Assembly (NCBI GenBank): GCA_963678095.2
Contig: OY782746.1
Location: forward strand, 1,116,001-1,180,000
Direction: 5' to 3'
DNA: 64,000 nucleotides
Source: G963678095 sp963678095
GTDB lineage: Bacteria > Bacillota > Negativicutes > Selenomonadales > Selenomonadaceae
Shown here: positions 36,318-48,777 of the stretch, in pieces
Layout: each line of letters begins with the position of its first letter
Numbering within the stretch: position 1 is the first letter of the stretch
Notes under the pieces: model-generated
Told to the model about the DNA's origin: nothing
The model's database searches: none
What the model saw: the letters and a program-made list of their open reading frames with translations, nothing else
Program-made: the position numbers and the translations under genes

Positions 36318-37073
36318 TCAGGCAATCTCTGCTGCCTGCAGGCGCTGTTTTATATATGCCTGCAATCGGTCCAGCCCCGGCTCTAATGCTTCATTTACCG
36401 GCAAACATTCCATAATCCTTTTGGTATAGCCACGTTCCACAATCTTTTGCAGCGTCCAGGTAAAATTGACATCATACACCCACATCAGGCGGACGAGTTT
36501 GCGATCATCCATGGTCCTGATCTGCGAATAATCACATTGCTCCCCACTGGCAAAAAGTCGAACAAAATCCGGGCTACAACCACTACCATCGGATGGCTGC
36601 AAAAACGGGGATAATACCCGATATATATCAAGCTTATCGGCATCTCGCAGAATTCTGGCGAATAACTGCTGTCGCTTTGTTCCGTCAGGATTGATCTGTT
36701 TGGCATTGTGATTCCCAATCGCAAATTTAAACAATACCAAATCCTCCGGCGCCAATTGGGCCAAAAAAGGCACTTCCTCCAGTACTTTTAAGCCGAGCAA
36801 CGCATGGTTTTCCGAAATGCTGTCGTTAAATGTTTTGTATTTGGCAAACTGCGGAAAACGCCCCACATCATGAAAGAGCCCCATCATTTCTACCAACTGG
36901 CAATCTTTTTCTTCCAAACCAAGCACGAAAGCCAGTTCCCGGCAAATTTCCGTAACTTTAGCCGTATGTTCTTCCTTTATATCAACAGCCTGTTGTACTT
37001 CTTGATTGCCACTGTAAAAGGACTTAATGTAGGCTGCCAGCCATTTCTTCATTTCTTCCATTAACTCCTGCAT
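36318..37073 (-). CDS. HD-domain phosphohydrolase
   Basis: The 251-residue cytoplasmic protein carries an HD metal-binding domain: H36 (EEHTAKV), MGLFHDVGRFPQF with the HD pair (~68-69), a conserved GNHNAKQI and RDADKLDIYRV, in which the Asp completes the metal site. The substrate is likely a nucleotide or phosphoester but cannot be assigned. The ATG is preceded by GGAGGTAAGGGT. It lies upstream of glnS on the same strand, with a 74-base gap. Confidence 0.88.
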   Translation of the reverse strand: MQELMEEMKKWLAAYIKSFYSGNQEVQQAVDIKEEHTAKVTEICRELAFVLGLEEKDCQLVEMMGLFHDVGRFPQFAKYKTFNDSISENHALLGLKVLEEVPFLAQLAPEDLVLFKFAIGNHNAKQINPDGTKRQQLFARILRDADKLDIYRVLSPFLQPSDGSGCSPDFVRLFASGEQCDYSQIRTMDDRKLVRLMWVYDVNFTWTLQKIVERGYTKRIMECLPVNEALEPGLDRLQAYIKQRLQAAEIA

Positions 37074-37235
37074 ACCCTTACCTCCATAAACTTATAGTAA
37101 TTTATATATTATACTACGTTTAACAGGATTTTGCAGTAACCCGGCACTATCAAGCCAGACAGGCTTTCCCATATTTATGTTTTCCAGCAGCAAAATATGC
37201 GCTATAATGAAGGTATTTCAAATTGAGGTGGTCTT

Positions 37236-38009
37236 ATGGATTTTTTTCTGTTTACACTGCTCGGTGCCGGAGTCGGCATTTTCGGCACTTTGGTCGGAAT
37301 TGGCGGTGGCCTGATTTTAGTGCCACTTTTTATTCTTTGCCTGCCAACAACCTTTCCTGAAGCCCCCCAGGTTATTGGTACCTCGCTGTTCGTCGTCTTT
37401 TTAAATGCATTATCCGGCACCTTTGCCTACATCCGCCAGCGCCGGGTATTCTTTAAAGCGGCTATCCCCTTTGCTGTTGCCACTCTGCCGGGAGCTTTCC
37501 TCGGCTCTTATATTGCCGATATTTTTGAGCGTCACACCCTGAATCTTTCTTTTGGCTGTTTTTTATTGCTGATGTCGCTTATTTTATACTGGACTTCCTC
37601 GCGAAAAAAAGACCCGGCGGCACCCTTTGATCCGCGAAACTTCACCTATAATAAAACCCTTGGCATTGTCAGCAGTGCTTTCGTCGGTTTTCTTTCCAGT
37701 ATTTTTGGCATTGGCGGCGGTGTAATTCACGTACCCCTGATGATCTATCTGCTCGGGTTTCCTACTCATGTGGCAACGGCAACCTCACATTTTGTTCTTG
37801 CAGTTTCTTCTTTTGCCGGCGTCATATCACACGTTGTACTCCAGCATATCATCTGGTTGCCGGCGATCAGCATCGGTATCGGAGCCCTGCTAGGGGCTCA
37901 AATCGGCGCCAAACTTTCCCGAAGGACCCGTCCCAAAATAATTCTAGCCCTGCTCTCACTATCGATGTTTGCCCTTGGCATTCGTCTTATCCTGCTCAGC
38001 AGCTTATAA
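37236..38009 (+). CDS. TSUP-family sulfite/organosulfonate exporter (TauE/SafE-like)
   Basis: The 257-residue protein has eight predicted membrane segments in two homologous halves, each opening with a glycine motif: GIFGTLVGIGGGLILVPL (~13-30) and SIFGIGGGVIHVPLM (~153-167). These are hallmarks of the TSUP (TauE/SafE, DUF81) family, which moves sulfite, sulfonates or related anions across the inner membrane. A GAGGTGG site precedes the ATG and a TATAAT-like box lies just upstream. It is convergent with the phosphoesterase gene, with one base between the two stops. Confidence 0.9.
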   Translation: MDFFLFTLLGAGVGIFGTLVGIGGGLILVPLFILCLPTTFPEAPQVIGTSLFVVFLNALSGTFAYIRQRRVFFKAAIPFAVATLPGAFLGSYIADIFERHTLNLSFGCFLLLMSLILYWTSSRKKDPAAPFDPRNFTYNKTLGIVSSAFVGFLSSIFGIGGGVIHVPLMIYLLGFPTHVATATSHFVLAVSSFAGVISHVVLQHIIWLPAISIGIGALLGAQIGAKLSRRTRPKIILALLSLSMFALGIRLILLSSL

Positions 38010-38010
38010 A

Positions 38011-39168
38011 TCACTGGTTTTTCAAGGTAAGAAAGGTTATTTCCGGCGGACAGCCACAGCGAAACGGAAACCAGCTGCCAGCACCAGAATTTACATAGCC
38101 ATAGCTGTTTCCCTCACGATACATTCCCCGGGTGTATTTAAACAGCGGTACCAAAGGCACTCCAAGCAGGCCGATCTGACCTCCATGTGTATGTCCAGCC
38201 AAAGTAAGATCAATCCCGGCAGCAACTGCCAGATCAAAAAAGAGGGAATGATGCGCCAGTAAAATCTTTATCGCATTTGCCGGTACATCCGACAAGGCCA
38301 AATTCATACTCCGCTTTATTTCGTCGGCTCTTCCCTGATCCCGACTCTGCGGATAATCTGCTCCCAAAACATAGAGCGGAGGATTCGAGTGTAGCAGCAG
38401 TTCACTGCTGCTACATAAAACTTTTATGGAAGTTTTATGTAGCAGTGCCTTAAGTTTTGCAATCCCCTTCATATATTCATGATTTCCCCAGCAAAAATAA
38501 ATACCACGGGGAAATTCTTTTGCATAGGAATCAATCAAATGCACTGCCTGCTCATTTTGTGTAATATCATCAAAGATATCACCGGTAAGCATAAGCACGT
38601 CTGGCTTTTGCGCAATTATTCGCTGCAGGGTATTTTCTAATTTTCCCAGTGAAAAAAACAGCCCCAGATGCACATCACTGATTTGGCAAATTTTGAATCC
38701 GTCAGCCTCTCGGGGCAGCTTCGGTAAAATGATATCATGATATGTATCAATAATAGCTCCACTTTCATAGAAGCTGCCATAGGCCGTCAGTCCAGCCGCC
38801 GCTGGCAGCATGATCGACTTCATAATAAATCGGCGCCTGGAGACATCCATTGGCCTTGCCTCTCGTTGCCATTTATGATAAAAAAACGTGCCCGCGGCAA
38901 TCACTGCAAAAAAAACAATGACGAGCATCTGGAACATCAGCCAGATCACGATCAGTTTTATCGCTGACGCCGCAAAAGGGAACTCGCTAAAAAACGTTTT
39001 GCTGCCGGCAACCCCAGCAATAGAAAGTACATCTGCCCCCAGCAGCAGGTAAAGAACTTTGCTTCTCTGCTTTACGGGAGAAAGCGGCACTAGCACGCGG
39101 ATTCCGGCTATGGAAATAAAAATCATCAACAATATAACCAGGGAAAAAAACAACATAACTTCTTTCAT
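38011..39168 (-). CDS. Membrane-anchored metallophosphoesterase (YkuE/YaeI-like)
   Basis: Three hydrophobic segments (~1-115) precede a short RRRFIMKS basic turn and a Ser/Thr-phosphatase-like domain (~150-385). Metal ligands are visible as ISDVHLG (D-x-H), GDIFDD, WGNHEYM, LLAHH and AGHTHGGQIG. YkuE-type homologues in Bacillota are surface- or membrane-associated phosphoesterases, some implicated in lipid A or UDP-sugar lipid metabolism; the substrate here is unknown. The start is the ATG at 39168 behind GGAGG. The coding sequence contains a perfect 16-bp inverted repeat (see next entry). Confidence 0.9.
   Translation of the reverse strand: MKEVMLFFSLVILLMIFISIAGIRVLVPLSPVKQRSKVLYLLLGADVLSIAGVAGSKTFFSEFPFAASAIKLIVIWLMFQMLVIVFFAVIAAGTFFYHKWQREARPMDVSRRRFIMKSIMLPAAAGLTAYGSFYESGAIIDTYHDIILPKLPREADGFKICQISDVHLGLFFSLGKLENTLQRIIAQKPDVLMLTGDIFDDITQNEQAVHLIDSYAKEFPRGIYFCWGNHEYMKGIAKLKALLHKTSIKVLCSSSELLLHSNPPLYVLGADYPQSRDQGRADEIKRSMNLALSDVPANAIKILLAHHSLFFDLAVAAGIDLTLAGHTHGGQIGLLGVPLVPLFKYTRGMYREGNSYGYVNSGAGSWFPFRCGCPPEITFLTLKNQ
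38408..38445. repeat. Perfect 16-bp inverted repeat inside the phosphoesterase gene
   Basis: CTGCTACATAAAACTT and its exact complement flank a six-base loop (TTATGG). It encodes part of a variable loop of the protein (LLHKTSIKVLCSSSE). There is no T tract after it. Confidence 0.85.
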
Positions 39169-39280
39169 GTACCTAACCTCCACCAAACTGTGCCTATTAT
39201 ATCATATTTATCCATTTTATTCGCAAAAAAAAAGAATCGGCACAAACCGATCCCTACAAAATTACCACATCAATTATATT

Positions 39281-39520
39281 TTATACTTCTCCTCGTAGAT
39301 GAGCCAACTCCGCCTGTTTCTCACAATAGTACCACCTGACAGACTTACCAATAGCACATCGAATTGCATCAAGTTTCCCTTGCTGAGCAAGTTTCTTCAG
39401 CTTGTTCGCATCAAAACCGCTAATCGATAAATAACTTGCTGAAATGAAGCCTCCCCTTTTCAAAAGGTTACGATAGTTTGGACTATCCCTTCGGTCCATT
39501 GCAACGTTTTTTATTGCCAT
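39281..39520 (-). CDS. Hypothetical small HTH-like protein
   Basis: The 79-residue basic protein has a segment (SYLSISGFDANKLKKLAQQGKLDAIRCAIGKSVRWYY) that reads like a MerR/excisionase-type winged helix, in which a helix pair is followed by a strand containing aromatic residues; this is a weak resemblance. The start is the ATG at 39520, 7 bases after a run of G's; upstream ATG/TTG codons extend the frame to 39565 but lack spacing. It is AT-rich and stands alone between AT-rich gaps. Function unknown. Confidence 0.55.
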   Translation of the reverse strand: MAIKNVAMDRRDSPNYRNLLKRGGFISASYLSISGFDANKLKKLAQQGKLDAIRCAIGKSVRWYYCEKQAELAHLRGEV

Positions 39521-39837
39521 AAACATCCCCCCATCACGATTGTGTGAGTTACATTTACAGTCCATCTACGATTACACCTATATTGTACCACGTTTTTGTA
39601 ACTTTGTATATCTTTTATTCAGTAAGTAGATCTATTTAGTCTATATATCCTATTTTTAAACCCTTACAAAGCTTTTATCGTCAAAAATCCCCCTGTGCAT
39701 AATAGTTGCTACAAAATATTCTATAAAAATCAATATCTGCCTATTCTTTCAGCGTAGCAATCTATGTGGCAGCTCCTATCAACTATGATATACTTAAACC
39801 AGCTTCCAAAAGAATCTGAGATAAAGAAGGTTTTCTC
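39521..39837. other. 317-bp AT-rich intergenic region between divergent genes
   Basis: It should carry the promoters of the small HTH-like gene (minus) and the YczE-like gene (plus). A TATACT box at about 39791 is a plausible -10 for the latter. No RNA gene, repeat or further coding frame was seen. Confidence 0.4.
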
Positions 39838-40548
39838 TTGTCCATAAAAACCCGTTACATATTATTTATTACCGGTATATTTTCGATGGCATTCGGTATC
39901 TCCTTATTGATTAAAAGTAGCCTGGGCACATCCCCCATCAGCAGTATTCCTTATATTCTAACCGAACAGTCTTTATATTCCATCGGCACAACGACCATGC
40001 TGGTAAACTTACTATTTTTACTGGCGCAGATAGGACTCCTGCGGCGGAAATTTGAACCCTACCAGCTGCTGCAGATACCGATAACTTTTATCTTCGCCAT
40101 ATTCATTGATCTCATCATGGCGCTACTGGGCAATATTTATTTTGACATATATCTATTTAAATTACTGCTATCATTACTGGGGTCTTGTTTCATTGGCTTT
40201 GGTGTAGCTCTGCAGATTATAGCCCAAGTTATCACCCTGTCCGGCGAAGGCATCGTAAATGCTGTTGCCATGAAATATCATCTCGATTTTGGCAAGACAA
40301 AAATTGTCTTTGACAGCTCCCTGGTGCTCATTGCCGCCGGTTTATCCTGGCTTTTCTTTGGCGAAATCCGGGGGCTGCGCGAGGGTACTTTGTTTTCGGC
40401 TTTATTAACCGGCTGGATCGCCAGATTTTTCATTCACCATTTGAGTTATATTGATGCGTATGGGCGACAGTGTTTTCAGTACTCATTTCCTTTTCCCATA
40501 AACAGCAGCAGCAAGAAATTAAAGCATAAAGAAGGCAACGAACTATAA
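39838..40548 (+). CDS. YczE/YyaS/YitT-like integral membrane protein
   Basis: The 236-residue protein has five to six membrane helices. The first contains FITGIFSMAFGISLLIKSSLGTSPISSIPYIL, the characteristic opening of the COG2364 (YczE) family, and the middle has GSCFIGFGVALQI and LSGEGIVNAVAMKY. No function is established; the family is widespread in Bacillota. Translation begins at a TTG (39838) preceded by AGAAGG; no ATG is available before the first helix. The last codons lie inside a 16-bp hairpin that acts as terminator. Confidence 0.82.
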   Translation: MSIKTRYILFITGIFSMAFGISLLIKSSLGTSPISSIPYILTEQSLYSIGTTTMLVNLLFLLAQIGLLRRKFEPYQLLQIPITFIFAIFIDLIMALLGNIYFDIYLFKLLLSLLGSCFIGFGVALQIIAQVITLSGEGIVNAVAMKYHLDFGKTKIVFDSSLVLIAAGLSWLFFGEIRGLREGTLFSALLTGWIARFFIHHLSYIDAYGRQCFQYSFPFPINSSSKKLKHKEGNEL

Positions 40549-40570
40549 GTCCGCTGCCTTCTTTATGCTT
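40522..40570. terminator. Hairpin overlapping the end of the YczE-like gene
   Basis: AAGCATAAAGAAGGCA pairs perfectly with TGCCTTCTTTATGCTT over a 17-base loop that contains the plus-strand stop codon. T-rich sequence follows on both strands, so it probably ends both this gene and the minus-strand Cys-rich gene at 40572. Confidence 0.7.
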
Positions 40571-40571
40571 A

Positions 40572-40751
40572 TTATTCGTTGTTTTCTGAATCGCCGGTAT
40601 TTGTTGCACTTGCTGTCTCCAGATCATACATCAGCCCCTGCAATGCCCGTCTGGCAACCGCAACCGGACACTCTGCACTGCACAAGGTGCAGTGCCCACA
40701 TAACGTGTCTACCGAAGCCAATACACTTTTTACTTTCTCCTGCTGAATCAT
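40572..40751 (-). CDS. Small Cys-rich protein, 59 aa, possible Fe-S or metal binding
   Basis: The frame runs from an ATG at 40751, behind TAGGAG with 9-base spacing, to TAA at 40572-40574. It encodes a 59-residue protein with a cysteine cluster C18-x2-C21-x2-C24-x3-C28-P (LCGHCTLCSAECP), the spacing of a 4Fe-4S ferredoxin-type loop, followed by an amphipathic helix and a polar tail. It starts 34 bases after the asparaginase stop on the same strand and shares a downstream hairpin. It is easily missed by length cut-offs. With only one four-Cys loop it might bind one Fe-S cluster or a zinc ion. Function unknown. Confidence 0.75.
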   Translation of the reverse strand: MIQQEKVKSVLASVDTLCGHCTLCSAECPVAVARRALQGLMYDLETASATNTGDSENNE

Positions 40752-40785
40752 AGCATCCTACTCCTAATTATATATAAAAATGCTC

Positions 40786-41775
40786 TTAATTATCAAAGTA
40801 CTGCACCAGTTCGCTTTCATCCGCTGTAACACCCAATGCGGCCATCAACTTAATTCTGGCTTTCGGCCCGCTGATCTCACCGCCCATAATAACACCAAAC
40901 TCGAGCAGCGATTTCACTCCGCCTTCGTAGCCATACGTATCCAGCACCCGACCACCATGAACACGCGTCGTCAGTACAACTGGTATGGCATTCTTCCTTG
41001 CCAGCGCTATACCACTTCTTACTGCTGGCGGGACATTGCCACGCCCCATGCCTTCCACCACAATCCCCTTAACTTTTCTTTCAACCAGACAGCGAAAGAA
41101 AAAATCATCCATGCCAGCGACGATTTTAATCAGATGCACATCCGTTTCGATATGTGAAGTCGGTATTTTTTGCAGGCGTTGTGACCTTCGGCAGAGAATG
41201 ACGCGATCCGTATCTACATATCCCAACGGTCCCCAAAACGGTGAAGCAAAAGTCTTAGGATTTGCTGCATGTGTTTTTGTCACTTCAAGGGCGGCATGTA
41301 TTTCTTCATTCATGACAACCAGCACGCCATTTTTAGCTGCTGCCGGGCAGGCAGCGGTACGCACGGCACAGAGAATATTCTTCGGACCATCCGGGCTGGA
41401 TTCACTGCTGCTGCGCATGGCAGCGGTAAGGCAGACCGGTTTTTGCGTCTTGACCACAAGATCAAGCATATAGGCAGTCTCTTCAAGGGTATCGGTCCCA
41501 TGTGTAATCACCACCCCAGCAACATCGGGCCGCAAAGCTTGTTCATCAACCATGGTTGCCAGTTTAAACATCAGCTGTGGCGTCATATGCGGGCTTGGCA
41601 AATTCGAAAATTCCAGCACTTCTACCGGTACCTCCCCTGCCAGTTCCGGGACCGCCTCAATTAATTCAGGCCCGGTTACCGCTGGACACAAACCCTGTTT
41701 CTCCTGATCATACCGCATGGCAATCGTTCCGCCGGTGGTTATGATTACAACCTTCTTCGAACACATAAACCTCAT
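40786..41775 (-). CDS. L-asparaginase (type I/II family)
   Basis: The enzyme hydrolyses L-asparagine to aspartate and ammonia. Both catalytic triad regions are present: TTGGTIAMRYD at residues ~13-23 with the nucleophilic Thr, and THGTDTLEETAYML (~90-103) with the Thr-Asp pair; the Lys of the second triad lies in DGPKNILCAV. No signal peptide is present, so the enzyme is cytoplasmic. The 329-residue length is usual. An AAAGGA site sits close before the ATG at 41775; an ATG three codons later is an alternative. It is followed by the small Cys-rich gene. Confidence 0.93.
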   Translation of the reverse strand: MRFMCSKKVVIITTGGTIAMRYDQEKQGLCPAVTGPELIEAVPELAGEVPVEVLEFSNLPSPHMTPQLMFKLATMVDEQALRPDVAGVVITHGTDTLEETAYMLDLVVKTQKPVCLTAAMRSSSESSPDGPKNILCAVRTAACPAAAKNGVLVVMNEEIHAALEVTKTHAANPKTFASPFWGPLGYVDTDRVILCRRSQRLQKIPTSHIETDVHLIKIVAGMDDFFFRCLVERKVKGIVVEGMGRGNVPPAVRSGIALARKNAIPVVLTTRVHGGRVLDTYGYEGGVKSLLEFGVIMGGEISGPKARIKLMAALGVTADESELVQYFDN

Positions 41776-41823
41776 CGTCCTTTCTTTTTATAAAAGCAAA
41801 ACAAATGTATTGTTTTTTAAATA

Positions 41824-41847
41824 CAAAAAAAAGACCCTGCTGGTCTT
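41824..41847 (-). terminator. Terminator of the rRNA-tRNA operon
   Basis: AAGACC and GGTCTT form a short stem around CTGCT, followed by eight T's on the minus strand, 9 bases after the last tRNA. Confidence 0.8.
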
Positions 41848-41855
41848 AAAGTAAA

Positions 41856-41941
41856 TGGTGCGGTCAATGGGACTTGAACCCATACGTCTTGTGAACACTA
41901 CCCCCTCAAGATAGCGCGTCTGCCAATTCCGCCACGACCGC
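41856..41941 (-). tRNA. tRNA-Leu (GAG), copy A
   Basis: A class II tRNA with anticodon GAG in CTTGAGG, a long variable arm and an encoded CCA. The acceptor stem is GCGGTCG/TGACCGC. It is nearly identical to the next copy. Confidence 0.95.
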
Positions 41942-41974
41942 ATATTAAATTCGTAAAAATATATATTAGTTAAA

Positions 41975-42060
41975 TGGTGCGGTTGATGGGACTTGAACCC
42001 ATACGTCTTGTGAACACTACCCCCTCAAGATAGCGCGTCTGCCAATTCCGCCACAACCGC
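41975..42060 (-). tRNA. tRNA-Leu (GAG), copy B
   Basis: The same body and anticodon as copy A; the acceptor stem is GCGGTTG/CAACCGC, so paired changes keep it closed. CCA is encoded. Confidence 0.95.
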
Positions 42061-42081
42061 ATATTAAAATAAACAAGAAAA

Positions 42082-42167
42082 TGGTGCGGCCGAGTGGATT
42101 CGAACCACCACGAGGTTGCCCCCACTAGCACCTGAAGCTAGCGCGTCTGCCATTTCGCCACGGCCGC
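42082..42167 (-). tRNA. tRNA-Leu (CAG)
   Basis: A class II tRNA with anticodon CAG in CTTCAGG, acceptor stem GCGGCCG/CGGCCGC, and an encoded CCA. Confidence 0.95.
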
Positions 42168-42191
42168 ATGATATAAGAGGTATTAAATTAA

Positions 42192-42280
42192 TGGTGCCGA
42201 GGACCGGAATCGAACCGGTACGGCTGTCTCCAACCGCGGGATTTTAAGTCCCGTGCGTCTGCCAGTTCCGCCACCCCGGC
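42192..42280 (-). tRNA. tRNA-Leu (TAA)
   Basis: A class II tRNA with anticodon TAA in CTTAAAA, acceptor GCCGGGG with CCTCGGC, and an encoded CCA. Confidence 0.95.
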
Positions 42281-42296
42281 ATAACCAGAAAAATAA

Positions 42297-42370
<74 letters not shown>

Positions 42371-42381
42371 ATTCATAAATA

Positions 42382-42457
42382 TGGAGCTGGCGAAAGGAAT
42401 TGAACCCTCAACCTGCTGATTACAAGTCAGCTGCTCTACCAATTGAGCTACACCAGC
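42382..42457 (-). tRNA. tRNA-Thr (TGT)
   Basis: Anticodon TGT in CTTGTAA; acceptor GCTGGTG/CGCCAGC; CCA encoded. Confidence 0.95.
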
Positions 42458-42463
42458 ATAATA

Positions 42464-42539
<76 letters not shown>

Positions 42540-42543
42540 AAAA

Positions 42544-42620
42544 TGGCGACCCGAAGGGGACTTGAACCCCTGACCTCCGCCGTGACAGGGCGGCATTCTA
42601 ACCAACTAAACTACCGGGCC
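42544..42620 (-). tRNA. tRNA-Asp (GTC)
   Basis: Anticodon GTC in CTGTCAC; acceptor GGCCCGG with TCGGGTC including wobble pairs; CCA encoded. Confidence 0.94.
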
Positions 42621-42637
42621 ATATAAAGAAATTTTAA

Positions 42638-42713
<76 letters not shown>

Positions 42714-42720
42714 GTAAAAA

Positions 42721-42795
42721 TGGTGACGCGTATGGGATTCGAACCCATGAAGCCGCCGTGAAAGGGCGGTGTCTTAACCGCTTGACCAACGCGCC
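42721..42795 (-). tRNA. tRNA-Glu (TTC)
   Basis: Anticodon TTC in CTTTCAC; acceptor GGCGCGT with ACGCGTC; CCA encoded. Confidence 0.94.
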
Positions 42796-42799
42796 ATAA

Positions 42800-42875
42800 T
42801 GGTGGCTCACCCGAGGCTCGAACTCGGGACAACCTGATTAAAAGTCAGGTGCTCTACCAACTGAGCTAGTGAACC
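42800..42875 (-). tRNA. tRNA-Lys (TTT)
   Basis: Anticodon TTT in CTTTTAA; acceptor GGTTCAC with GTGAGCC; CCA encoded. Confidence 0.95.
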
Positions 42876-42883
42876 GTGTAAAC

Positions 42884-42959
42884 TGGCTGGGGTAGCTGGA
42901 CTCGAACCAACGCATGCGGGAGTCAAAGTCCCGTGCCTTACCGACTTGGCTATACCCCA
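42884..42959 (-). tRNA. tRNA-Gln (TTG)
   Basis: Anticodon TTG in CTTTGAC; acceptor TGGGGTA/TACCCCA, the usual tRNA-Gln start; CCA encoded. It is the substrate of the GlnS encoded in this window. Confidence 0.95.
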
Positions 42960-42976
42960 AGATCCCCAGAAAAAAT

Positions 42977-43052
42977 TGGCTCCTTGAGTAGGACTCGAAC
43001 CTACGACCGATCGGTTAACAGCCGATTGCTCTACCAACTGAGCTATCAAGGA
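42977..43052 (-). tRNA. tRNA-Asn (GTT)
   Basis: Anticodon GTT in CTGTTAA; acceptor TCCTTGA/TCAAGGA; CCA encoded. It is the first tRNA after 5S rRNA. Confidence 0.95.
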
Positions 43053-43058
43053 ATGAAA

Positions 43059-43172
43059 CCGGCAATTTCCTATCCTCCCAGGGCGTTTCCACCCAAGTAC
43101 TTTCGGCCTCTGAATGCTTAACTACTGTGTTCGGTATGGGAACAGGTGGAACCATTCAGGCATCATCACCGG
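43059..43172 (-). rRNA. rrf: 5S ribosomal RNA
   Basis: The minus strand starts CCGGTGATGATGCC and ends near ATTGCCGG, the two ends pairing as helix I (CCGGTGAT/ATTGCCGG). The internal GTTCGGTATGGGAACAGGTG region (read in the complement) is typical of 5S. Ends are accurate to a few bases. Confidence 0.93.
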
Positions 43173-43239
43173 ATTTGTTGAGATATTCTCTCAAAACTAT
43201 ACAGAAGAAGAAATGATTTGGTTGCGAACATTTTAGTTG

Positions 43240-46156
<2,917 letters not shown>

Positions 46157-46323
46157 TTATGTCGTCCGTTGCCATTAAGTTTATACTTAAATGTCTATGG
46201 TCTTTTGATTGAATCCTAAAATGTTCGTTAATTACCTTCATTAGCTTTTAGTTTACACTATCTACTATAGACTGGTGAATTAATGTCATTTCTTTTCTTC
46301 TGTGTAGTTTTCAAAGAACATTT

Positions 46324-46400
<77 letters not shown>

Positions 46401-46406
46401 ATAAGA

Positions 46407-46482
46407 TGGTGGAGATGAGGAGAATCGAACTCCTGACCCCCTGCTTGCAAGGCAGGTGCTCTCCCAGCTGAGCTACACCCCC
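46407..46482 (-). tRNA. tRNA-Ala (TGC)
   Basis: Anticodon TGC in CTTGCAA; acceptor GGGGGTG with CATCTCC through wobble pairs; CCA encoded. Located in the 16S-23S spacer next to tRNA-Ile. Confidence 0.96.
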
Positions 46483-46586
46483 ATCAATACAAGAGAATGG
46501 GTATTCTCTCAAAACTAATCAATGCAGTAATACCAAATGTGTACGACCTAGGTGACAGAAACCACTATTTCAGGTCTCTATTGTCT

Positions 46587-48149
<1,563 letters not shown>

Positions 48150-48337
48150 AAAGTATATTGAAGAACCGATAAGGCTCTTAATAGTTAAGAAATTGTTTCA
48201 AGCTACGCTTGAAGTTGATTGGTTTGACTTGCGTCAAACCCGCACATCTGGCTTGAACCATGTGTTACATAGTTCTTTATTGCTGCATTGTTTAGTTTTC
48301 AAAGAACACCGTGCTGATTGCTTGAATCAGCTTTTAT
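48150..48337 (-). other. Leader of the ribosomal RNA operon
   Basis: Transcribed spacer before 16S. It holds two small perfect hairpins (TTCAAGC-TAC-GCTTGAA near 48198; GGTTTGAC-TTGC-GTCAAACC at 48221-48240) and the phrase CTTTGAAAACTAAACA common in Bacillota rrn leaders. No coding frame is supported here. Confidence 0.65.
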
Positions 48338-48366
48338 ATATTACCTCAAAATCAATTTCTTGTCAA
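48338..48366 (-). promoter_or_regulatory. Promoter of the ribosomal RNA operon
   Basis: TTGACA (48366-48361) and TAATAT (48343-48338) are 17 bases apart on the minus strand, with an A/T-rich stretch upstream (48367-48400) that could act as an UP element. Confidence 0.75.
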
Positions 48367-48472
48367 ATACTTTTTAAGGTTTTAACAAACAATCTTTTTT
48401 TCAAGGGCCGCCTTGTTCTCACTGGCGACTTGTATTATTTTATATGTTTCTCTGTATATTGTCAATAGCTTT

Positions 48473-48718
48473 TTATAAAAATTGATAAATTGTGATTCCC
48501 AGCACCCCAGGGATGCCAAAAACCCCGGCAATTAAGGCTTTAACGAAGGTGATATCTATATTAGCCCCAAACAAATTGACCACCCATAGCATCACAGCGC
48601 CCACAACACTATTTGAAATAAGCTTCCACAGAACCTTCATTGGCAAGGATACCACTTTCCCAATCAGGCACAAAACCATAATTCCTACCGCAAAGGCAAC
48701 AACAAAACTTGCTTCCAT
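48473..48718 (-). CDS. bofA: BofA-family protein (pro-sigma-K processing inhibitor homologue)
   Basis: The 81-residue protein has two hydrophobic segments and the BofA ending (NLFGANIDITFVKALIAGVFGIPGVLGITIYQF), with PMKVLWKLISNSVVGAVMLWVVN before it. In Bacillus BofA holds the SpoIVFB protease inactive until the mother cell is ready; the gene is often kept next to recR even in non-sporulating relatives, so it does not prove sporulation. The start is the ATG at 48718, 11 bases after GAGGA. It is last in the dnaX-ebfC-recR-bofA series, though a hairpin lies between recR and this gene. Confidence 0.87.
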   Translation of the reverse strand: MEASFVVAFAVGIMVLCLIGKVVSLPMKVLWKLISNSVVGAVMLWVVNLFGANIDITFVKALIAGVFGIPGVLGITIYQFL

Positions 48719-48743
48719 AATAAAAACATTCCTCACATTCAAT

Positions 48744-48774
48744 AAACAAGCCGGAAAAGCTTCCGGCCTGTTGG
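48744..48774 (-). terminator. Hairpin between recR and bofA
   Basis: GCCGGAA and TTCCGGC arms with AACA/TGTT extensions form a stable stem just after the recR stop and overlap the bofA leader. It may be a partial terminator. Confidence 0.55.
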
Positions 48775-48777
48775 CAT

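Noticed and set aside
42807..43049. Coding frame across tRNA-Lys, tRNA-Gln and tRNA-Asn
   Set aside because: It is an artefact of three tRNA genes in tandem.
48473..48718. bofA as proof of sporulation
   Set aside because: bofA is often retained next to recR in non-spore-formers, and no other sporulation gene is in the window.
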